64,000 nucleotides of DNA, from positions 186,001 to 250,000 of the forward strand of contig JAOANU010000014.1 of the NCBI GenBank assembly GCA_034387635.1, given 5' to 3'. Made by a program: the position numbers and the translations under genes. Origin of the DNA: Rhodosporidiobolus odoratus (lineage: Eukaryota; Basidiomycota; Microbotryomycetes; Sporidiobolales; Sporidiobolaceae). Each line of letters starts with the position of its first letter. Within the stretch, counting starts at the first letter, position 1. This document shows positions 56,633 to 64,000 of the stretch, one piece after another. Below the pieces are notes generated by a model. That model saw only the letters and a program-made list of their open reading frames with translations, was not told the origin of the DNA and did not search any database.

Positions 56633-59359
56633 ATGACCTCAACACCGTCACGACCACCGACTACAAGTCGTCGCAGCTCTACCGCATCCGCCTTCGCTTC
56701 TCCCTCACTCACCACATCAACATCCCGCAACCCACTACTCCTCAAGGTCCAGCGTCTACTGTCTGCCAACCTAGAAGATACAGGAACGAGAGCAGCACTC
56801 GATACCCTCGGCGAGCTGGAACGAGGAGACGAGGAGGATGCCGCCGCACCTTCGCAAACAACGGGACCTAGTCGAGGGTTCGGGACTGCGCTCAAGCGGG
56901 GAGGGCTGCGTAAAGAGGTGGAGGGCAAGATGGCAGAAGGGAGCAGAGAGTTCCTCGAGGCTTTCTCAGAGGTGAATGACGTGAGTTGCCTGCAGGCGTT
57001 TTCTCACCCTCACTTGATGGTTTCGCTTACATGTTCCCCCCAAATGCTCGCGCAGAAATTGAGCATGCTTCAGTCTCATCTGGATGCCATGCATGTCTGC
57101 TGTGATGAGGTACAGACAGAGTTGGAGAAGGCCAATCAGGGGACACGATATCTGCTGGAGCATGCTGAAGGGTTGCGGCAACAAAGGTACGTTCCATCCT
57201 TCCCTTTCCTCCTTGTCCGCGTCTGATAACTCACTCGTTCCGCTCTAGGTCTACTGCGTCCGTCCAGCAGTCTCTAGTCCACGTCTTCCTCGCCCGCTTC
57301 ACCCTCACCGATGCGGAACTTCGCGCATTGAGTTCGCGGGACGTACCGGTCGGGCCCGAGCTGTTCGCCGCCATGGACAAGACGGAACGGATAAGAGCCG
57401 ACTGTCGGGCTCTGCTGAGTGGAGAGGCTGGTGAGGGTACTCAGGCAGGGTGCGTTTTGTTTCCCTGCTCTTGTCTCGCAGTGCCTGACGTTCCGACTTT
57501 TCGTGCACCTCTATCTCAGCCTCGACATCATGGAGTATACCTCGCAGCATCTCGAAGCAGGGTATTCGAAGATCTTCAAGTGGCTCACCTTTGAGGCAAG
57601 GGGTTTCGCAAAGGATGTTCTCGAGGTTTCGGCCACGGTACGGCAAGCGGTTTCCAGGTTGACATCGCGACCAGAGCTCCTTTCGTGCGCATCTCTCCTC
57701 TGACCTTCTGTAGCTCGTGCGCTAATCCAACCTTGTGTACGCGCAGCGAGGTTCTTACCGTCCTCGGCACCACTCGATCCACTTCTATTCTCAATGTCTT
57801 CCTCGACGCCCTAACCCGAGGCGGACCCAACGGACTCCCTCGACCCATAGAACTCCACGCACACGACCCTATCCGCTACATCGGTGACATGCTAGCCTGG
57901 ATCCACCAAGCCATGGCCGGTGAGCGCGAGTTTCTCGAATCCCTCTTTGGGGTCAAAGAAGAAGGCAGGATTGTCGGAAGTGTACATGGGTATAGCAGAC
58001 ACAAGAGGACGGCGACTGAGGTGAGGGTGGTTAGGGGGGAGACTGATCAGGATAGGGTCAAGCGGTTGTTAGATAGGGATTTTGAGGGATGTGGGAGACC
58101 GCTGAAGGTGCGCGCTTCTGACCTTGCTGCCTTTCAAGCGTCACTGACAGAGGTGCTTCTTTCTGCAGATCCGCGTGCAACAGACTATCAAGAGTCAGGA
58201 GAGCAGCATCATGGGGTATCGGATTGCGACGCTTATTCACTTCTACAAGGTCACGATGGAGCGGACCATTGGCGAAGACGCGCTTATGTCGAACGTGCTT
58301 AATGAGTACGTCTCTCTGTCCTTTTCTGTTACTGGCACGATCTGACCTTGTTTGCAGGATCATGTATCACGCCTATGAGGCCTTTTTCGAGACTCTCCAT
58401 TCGCAGGGCCGAAGCCTTCTACGGTTCATTCAGGTGCGCAATCCACTTCTGCAGTAGTTATGTTGCCTCCGCAGAACTTTGCTAACTTGCTGCTTCCTTC
58501 TCTTCCTCTCCAGCCTCCCGCCGCCGCCCTCTCTGCCCCAACCCAACTCCGCGACACCCTCTCCACCCTCCGAGAAATCATGTCCGTTTACGCCACTTCC
58601 CTCCTCGAACACGAACACGAAACCACCCAACTCTCCCCCCTCACTCGAGAGAACGACTTTAAAGACGTCGTCGATGCGGTGTTGGATCCGGCGATGCAGA
58701 TGTGTGAGACGATGGCGGAGATGAGGACGAGTTGTTGGGATAGGGATGTGTTTTGGGTTAACTGTGATGAGGCCGTCCTCGGGGCTTTGGATGGCTTTGA
58801 TTTTGTCGGCGGGAGGAGGATGAGGGTCAAGGGGGATGAGGAGGGGCATGTGGAGAGTTTGACGGTTGAGCATGTGAGTTTTGCAAGCCTTGTTTCTTGC
58901 TCGGATGGTGTCGCTGACTCGTCCGTATCGTCCACGCAGTTCACGGAGCTACTCAAGACCAGTGGGCTCGAACCGGTTATTACTGCACTCCGAACCAAGG
59001 AAGCAGAAGTGCGTCGTCGTCCTTCCCTACCTTTGGAGATCACCCTGCTCACTCGCTGTGTGACTATCCCGCAGACTCATCTGTCCCAAAACCCCTCAGC
59101 CTCCCCCTCGCACCTAATCACCGCCTCCACCACCTTCTCAACCTTCCTCTCCACCATTGATCCCGTCTCCTCCCCTCGTCTTTCTCTGCTCCCACCACAC
59201 CTCGCTGCGTCAATCCATGCTGATGCGCTCAAAAGGGTGAGTGAGGCGTATGGGGAGTTATACGATGCGGTTTTGAGCGAGGAGAGCGGGTATGAGGGTA
59301 GGGAGACGTTGCTGAGGAGGAGGAAGGAGGAGGTGGAGATGTTGCTGGATGTTCAGTAG
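56633..59359 (+). CDS. COG6: Conserved oligomeric Golgi complex subunit 6
   Basis: Ten exons (56633-56980, 57056-57186, 57249-57449, 57520-57684, 57747-58107, 58169-58305, 58358-58433, 58514-58873, 58940-59008, 59075-59359) give 710 residues. The order matches Cog6: a variable Ser/Thr-rich N-terminus, [17 protein letters not shown], a coiled-coil segment ([20 protein letters not shown]), [35 protein letters not shown], the [20 protein letters not shown] block and the helical C-terminus. Cog6 is part of lobe B of the COG tether, needed for retrograde traffic that keeps Golgi glycosyltransferases in place, consistent with the ALG6, GMPPA and GT92 genes nearby. The acceptor at 58513 was chosen because a ctaac branch site precedes it. 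Confidence 0.92.
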
Positions 59360-59692
59360 AGTGGTTGTAGGAAGGGTACGACGACATACGTAATGTTGCA
59401 CAGCCGCTCTTGCTTGAGGTTGCCAGGATAGAGGGGAGAATGCGTCGCGTCGCGCTGTTCTCGAGAACCGTGAACCTGCGCTCCACTTCTTTCACCGTTT
59501 CGCGGTGCACAAGACCTCGCGTTCCCGCACTTCGGCTGAATCGCACCGTCTGCTCGCCCCTCCTGCAAGCGTTCGTCTTCCGTCTCATCTACCCTCTCCC
59601 CGCCGGTCTCCCCCGTTTGTCGCTCCTCGTGACGATACTCGCAGGCAGGCTGACCTTCGCCGCTCACATTCTGACGATTTGCAGCACATACA
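59360..59692. other. Intergenic
   Basis: Between COG6 and thymidylate synthase; presumably the promoter of the latter. Confidence 0.5.
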
Positions 59693-60849
59693 ATGACCGC
59701 CACGCCTACTGCCAACGCTGAGGAGCAACAATACCTCGACCTCGTCCGCGACATCATCGAGCGTGGTGAACGACGAGCAGACCGCACCGGCACCGGTACC
59801 GTCTCTCTCTTCGCGCCACCTCAACTTCGCTTTTCCCTCTCCAAGTCAAGCAGCGACCCAGCCTCCTCTGAGCCAACTCTCCTCCTTCCCCTTCTGACCA
59901 CTAAACGCGTCTTCTCCCGCGGCATAATTGAGGAACTCCTATGGTTCATCGCTGGGTCAACCGACTCGAAACTCCTTAGCGAGAAGGGCGTCAAAATCTG
60001 GGACGGAAACGGCAGTCGAGAGTTCCTTGACAAAGTTGGACTTGCGCACAGGGAAGAGGGAGATTTGGGACCGGTGTATGGGTTTCAGTGGAGGCACTTT
60101 GGGGCGGAGTATAGGACCGCGAAGGACTCGTATGAGGGTGAGGGGGTGGATCAACTCGCGGAGGTGATAAGGAAAATCAAGGAGAACCCGACGGATAGGC
60201 GGATTATTCTCAGCGCTTGGAACCCTGCAGGTAAGTCGCCTCCCCTGCTCTGTCGAGCTCGATCGCATAAATTAGCTTCTGACTTTGATGTGCGTGCAGA
60301 CATTCCCAAGATGGCTCTCCCGCCCTGTCACATGTTCTGCCAGTTCTACGTCTCCCTTCCGCCTGCCGACTCGCCTCCGAATACCAAGCCTCGCCTCTCT
60401 TGTCTGATGTACCAACGGTCAGCCGACTGTGGACTGGGTGTACCCTACAGTAAGCATTCTTGGTCCTACATCGCCTCTTTACTTCTCCCGCTTTCTCTCT
60501 TGGGGCGCCTCCGTCTCCCAGCTTCCCGTGTCTTTCGCACTCCGCTGACACAGTTGGACACGCAGACATCGCATCTTACGCCCTATTGACCCACATGATC
60601 GCCCTCATAACCGACACAACCCCTCACGAGTTCATCCACCAACTCGGCGACGCCCACGTCTACCTCGATCACGTCGAGCCCCTCACCACACAAATCAGCC
60701 GAACACCGTACGAGTTCCCCGAGTTTAGGTGGAAGAGGAGTAAAGGGGAGGTTGGGTCAATTGATGGGTTTAGGTATGAGGATTTCGAGATTGATGCGAG
60801 GTATAAGGAGAGGAGTCATCCGGCTATTCAGATGAAGATGAGTGTTTAG
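59693..60849 (+). CDS. CDC21: Thymidylate synthase
   Basis: Exons 59693-60230, 60300-60449, 60566-60849 give 323 residues, normal for eukaryotic ThyA-type enzymes. All key elements are present: phosphate-binding Arg in [11 protein letters not shown], Glu in [43 protein letters not shown], catalytic Cys in [12 protein letters not shown] (Cys codon 60326-60328), [20 protein letters not shown] with the uracil-recognising Asn, GDAHVYLDH, and the conserved end AIQMKMSV. It makes dTMP from dUMP using methylene-tetrahydrofolate. The Asn codon is split by the second intron. A diverged second copy follows 409 bases downstream. Confidence 0.97.
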
Positions 60850-61258
60850 GGATTTTGTCGGGGTGTGGCGGGGATTGTATGATCAGAGGTGCGTTTTCCC
60901 ATCGCCCTTCTTTCCTCCTCAACGGCTGACCTTCGCCGTTCTCCTGCTCGTGAGCTCAGCCGTACCTGTTCGGGATTGCTGCTGCATTGCATTGCCTTCT
61001 CAGTCGGCTACATCGGCGCTGCTGCGCACGGCAGAGAGTTTCCGCTTCTCCTCTTCGCCGCGTCTAACCTTCGTAAGTCGGCAACAAGCGAGGTGCTAGC
61101 GGCGGGATCCCTGAGAATGTCGCCGGTAGGTACTGCACATTGAGATATGCCTGTAGACTACAGCGTGGATCCTGCACTCCCGGCGAATATTTCTGCATTG
61201 ACATCTCGGGTTGACCACATCTTTCTCCTTCTTTCGTTCTCTTCCACCCTTCTAGGCT
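60850..61258. other. Intergenic between tandem thymidylate synthase copies
   Basis: About 400 bases; no gene seen. It probably carries the promoter of the second copy. Confidence 0.5.
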
Positions 61259-62588
61259 ATGAAGTCGAACTCGCATGTACACTATCCGCTCTCTACTGTA
61301 CTAGATCCTGTTTGTCCTATCTGCACCTTCTTCCTTGGCTTTGAGCTGGGCTGCACGGGAACAACCTCGTCGTCCCCCTCTCCCTCTTCGCCCTCGAACC
61401 GTGCTTCCCCAACGTTCAGCACGCCAGAGACGCCTTCTACACCTTGCACGTCTTCGTTCGAGTCCGTCGAATACCCGCCGTCACCGCCAGAGACGCCCCG
61501 CTCTTCCTGCAAGTCTTTCGGGAACGATGAGGTCGACCACCTCTTCTCGCCTCTGCACCAGCATACCAAGCCGAACGAAGAGCAGCAGTACCTCGAGCTC
61601 GTTCAACATGTCCTGACGGCTGGAGAAAATCGCCCGAGTGTCAAAGGTATCGGCGCTCGCGCCCTCTTTGCCCCACCTCCCCTTCGGTTCTCCCTCTCAC
61701 AGCCCGATCCATCTTCCCCTTCCTCCAACAAGCTCCTGATCCCTCTATTGACGACCAAATACGTGCCCTTCCGCATAGCTGCCGAAGAGTTCTGTTGGAT
61801 GCTCAGCGGTTCGACGGATGAGACGAAACTCGCTGAAAAGGGGGTGGCGATTTGGGAGGCTAACGCTTCGAGGGAGTTTCTGGACAGTCGAGGCTTGGTC
61901 GAGAATGAGGAGGGGGATTTGGGACCGATCTATGGGTTCCAATGGAGGCATGCTGGTGCCAAGTATAGGGGAAAGGAATGTTATGAGGGGGAAGGGGTGG
62001 ACCAGGTCAAAGAGGTTATTCGGCAGGTCAAAGAGGAGCCGGAAAAGAGGAAGAAGTTGATCGTGAGTTGGAGTGCAGCGGGTCAGCTACAGCTTCTTCC
62101 AGCGCATCAGGAGAAGCATACTGATCCTTTCTCCTTTTCCAGATCTTGACAAGATGGCTTTGCCTCCCTGTCCCGTCCTCATCCAGTTCTACGTCCACAC
62201 CCCTTCCCCTGTATCTCTCTTCTCGCCCTCCCCTCAGCCGCGTCTCTCCGCCTTCGTCTATCAACGCTCCGCCGACGTCGGTCTTGGTCTTCCCTTCGAC
62301 TTTCTCACTTCCGCCCTTCTCATCCACACTATCGCGCACTTGACCTCGACCATCCCTGACCAATTAGTATACCAGCTAGGCGACGCTCATATCTATAACG
62401 ATCATGTCGCTCCGCTGAGAAGGCAGTCACAGAATGAGCCGGCGCAAAGGGGGTGGGCGGAGCTCAGCTGGAGGAGGACAAGGGAGGAACTGGAGAGGGA
62501 GGGAGATGTGGATGCGGTGACTGCTAACGACTGGGAGGTGAGAGGGTATGAGCCAAGCGGGAGGATCAGACTGAGGTTGCATCCTTGA
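61259..62588 (+). CDS. Divergent thymidylate synthase paralogue, Asn-to-Asp at the base-recognition site
   Basis: Exons 61259-62081 and 62143-62588 give 422 residues: about 100 Ser/Pro/Thr-rich residues, then a full thymidylate-synthase-like fold starting NEEQQYLELVQHVL. Kept: the catalytic Cys (62169-62171, LPPCPVLIQFYV), Glu in AAEEFCWMLSGST, GDLGPIYGFQWRHAGAKY, YQRSADVGLG and GDAHIYNDH. Changed: the Arg of DRTGTGT is lost (SVKGIGAR), the His after the Cys is Pro, the second Arg of the RR pair is Lys, and the base-recognising Asn (PYN in the neighbour) is Asp (PFD, codon 62298-62300). Asp here is the dCMP-hydroxymethylase state. The intact 320-residue core argues against a pseudogene. Substrate is inference. 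The N-terminal tail start is approximate. Confidence 0.85.
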
Positions 62589-62677
62589 GTTCTTGAGTTG
62601 AGAAGGTTGAGGTCCCGGTCAGCAACGTCCTCTCCGTTCCTTCCGTATCTGAGTGCGATAAATCGCAATCGCGGCTG

Positions 62678-63439
62678 ATGTCACAGACACTGCTTGCTTG
62701 GTGGCCAGCTGTCAATCACTTTGAACTTGCACACGGGGTTCAGTCGTTCTGCTGTCTCTTTGCAGGCAACATGTCAACACTGCTGGAGAAGCTTGTGTCA
62801 CTGAGGGCTTGTGGGCATCAAGATGAGCGTATCAGCAAGCTGACGTTTCGCTCACGGCTGTGTAGACCGGAAGAGCCCCCCGGCTGCTCTCCTGATCGTT
62901 ATTCTTGGCTTCCTCCGGAGTCCGGACCTTGCTCGAATGTTTCCTCCCCTCGTCGACATCATCCTTGTTCCGATGCCCTCACCTACACTTCCCTACTACG
63001 CAATCCTGAACTCAACTGGCCTAGCATGCCCCCTGTCGAGTCCCTCGCACCCCCTGCGACGCGCCTCCCTGTTGAAGTCCCAGCCCACCAGCGCGAAGCG
63101 CTCAGAAACCCCAATATGGTCTCCGTTGCGAGCCTTATTGGTAAGGCCGCCTTGTATGAGACGAAGCTCCAGAACTGGCTAGAGGACGACCCGTTTAAGC
63201 ACGCACAACCGGGTATCAATAGCGGTTCTGGCGGTACAATCTTGTTCCTCTACTTTTCTCACATGGCTTTGTACTTATTGAGCCAAGTGACAGGCCTGGT
63301 CGCAGTAGCTGCCCAAGTTTTAAACTTGAGCTTTATTGCGCGAGCCCAGTCACAAGGCGAAGCTATCGAGCACGTGGTGGCAAGGTTGCCCTCGACTGGT
63401 GACCGGTTACCAAGCTCTTTATTGGTATTTGCGCTCTAG
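62678..63439 (+). CDS. Hypothetical protein
   Basis: A single open frame of 253 codons from an ATG at 62678. It shows no family I recognise. The C-terminal third has a hydrophobic stretch (ILFLYFSHMALYLLSQVTGL, continuing VAVAAQVLNLSFIA) that could be one or two membrane helices, preceded by a polar helix-like part (GKAALYETKLQNWLEDDPF). Unspliced genes of this size are unusual in this window, and an intron may interrupt the frame, so this may be partly non-coding. Confidence 0.3.
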   Translation: MSQTLLAWWPAVNHFELAHGVQSFCCLFAGNMSTLLEKLVSLRACGHQDERISKLTFRSRLCRPEEPPGCSPDRYSWLPPESGPCSNVSSPRRHHPCSDALTYTSLLRNPELNWPSMPPVESLAPPATRLPVEVPAHQREALRNPNMVSVASLIGKAALYETKLQNWLEDDPFKHAQPGINSGSGGTILFLYFSHMALYLLSQVTGLVAVAAQVLNLSFIARAQSQGEAIEHVVARLPSTGDRLPSSLLVFAL

Positions 63440-64000
63440 CTAAGTGCCCTTGCTACAGCTTACAGAGACTTGATGAGCAAGTCTAGCATTAGTGTCTGTC
63501 AGCTCAGGCTGTTTGACCCTGCGACCGCTGACACTGCACTTGCCAAAGCAACATCAGCGCTACCCTACAAGCAAGCGCGCCGGAGACGACCCGAGGCACG
63601 AGGAAAAGGCGTCTCCAACCGCACGAGCGTGAGAGGAGAGTCGCGGCGAAAGAAGAGAAAGACTTTGCTTTTCTCTCTCTTCTCGCTACGCTTGTCGCTT
63701 CTCGCCGTCGACTCGAACGCGAGCAGCTCGTTTCTTCCCGCCCTCCGACCCCAACTGCTCCACTGTGACGCGTTCTCGAGGAGGTTTGCTCAGCCTCAAG
63801 CTACGACTCGAGCTTCGCGCAGGAAAAGTTCCCGGACCACCTCGACGAGGAGAGCAATCCGGAGCTTTCTTTTCCTAGCCCACAACTAACCTAGTAGCAG
63901 AGAGACTCAGAGCGAAGCTAGCTCGTGCTTGGTACAGCGTTCTTTTCTTTCTTTGACCTTCTCAACTTGCCTTAGTGAGCATCCCCAAATCCTCTACTGA
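63440..64000. other. Intergenic at window end
   Basis: C/T- and AG-rich sequence with an Arg/Ser-rich plus-strand frame at 63470-63889 that looks compositional. It may be the 5' region of a gene outside the window. Confidence 0.35.

Noticed and set aside
63470..63889. Arg/Ser-rich plus-strand frame at the right end
   Set aside because: Composition-driven, with no family motif or splice context; more likely untranslated leader of a gene beyond the window.
1..64000. CRISPR arrays, bacterial operons, intact transposons, rRNA genes
   Set aside because: None seen; the genes are spliced eukaryotic genes and no spaced repeat array or intact transposase or reverse transcriptase motif was found by eye.

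Overview
The window looks like nuclear chromosomal DNA of a basidiomycete yeast, most likely Pucciniomycotina/Microbotryomycetes (Rhodotorula or Sporobolomyces type). This is inferred from the compact GC-rich layout, genes split by many 44-100 base introns with GTACGT, GTGCGT or GTGAGT donors, and orthologues of fungal housekeeping genes. I assembled exons by hand from splice signals and checked that phases add up. Boundaries are well supported for conserved genes and approximate elsewhere.

Layout. 1-936: 3' end of a PPWD1-type spliceosomal cyclophilin. 1-7 kb: gene-poor, with a doubtful minus-strand gene, a lower-GC stretch, two LTR-like fragments, one Ser-rich hypothetical gene and an intron-containing tRNA-Lys(CTT). 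7.5-13.8 kb: GT92 glycosyltransferase, SGNH/PC-esterase-like membrane protein, CUS2/Tat-SF1 splicing factor. 14-19 kb: two decayed F-box-like genes around a small secreted-protein gene. 19-30 kb: METTL25-type methyltransferase, PP2C phosphatase, an unknown fungal protein, a C2H2 zinc-finger regulator. 30-33 kb: second secreted-protein paralogue and third F-box relic. 33-40 kb: mitochondrial membrane protein, ALG6, mitochondrial NAD+ carrier. 41-43 kb: tail-hydrophobic protein A and two uncertain genes. 43-52.6 kb: GMPPA, SHP1/p47, RIM20/PalA. 53-56 kb: protein B (paralogue of A, inverted), fourth F-box relic, an unknown frame. 56.6-63.4 kb: COG6, thymidylate synthase, a divergent thymidylate synthase paralogue, a hypothetical gene.

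Themes. Several genes serve the secretory and glycosylation pathway (ALG6, GMPPA, GT92, COG6, SHP1, the SGNH-like protein). Dispersed between the housekeeping genes are three lineage-type families that recur near each other: F-box-like relics, secreted proteins with RIPxKDRT repeats, and the SARVPLLDH membrane proteins. The most striking single feature is the tandem thymidylate synthase copy, which keeps the catalytic Cys but carries Asp where thymidylate synthases have the base-recognising Asn. That swap is known from dCMP hydroxymethylases, so the copy is a candidate deoxycytidylate-directed enzyme.
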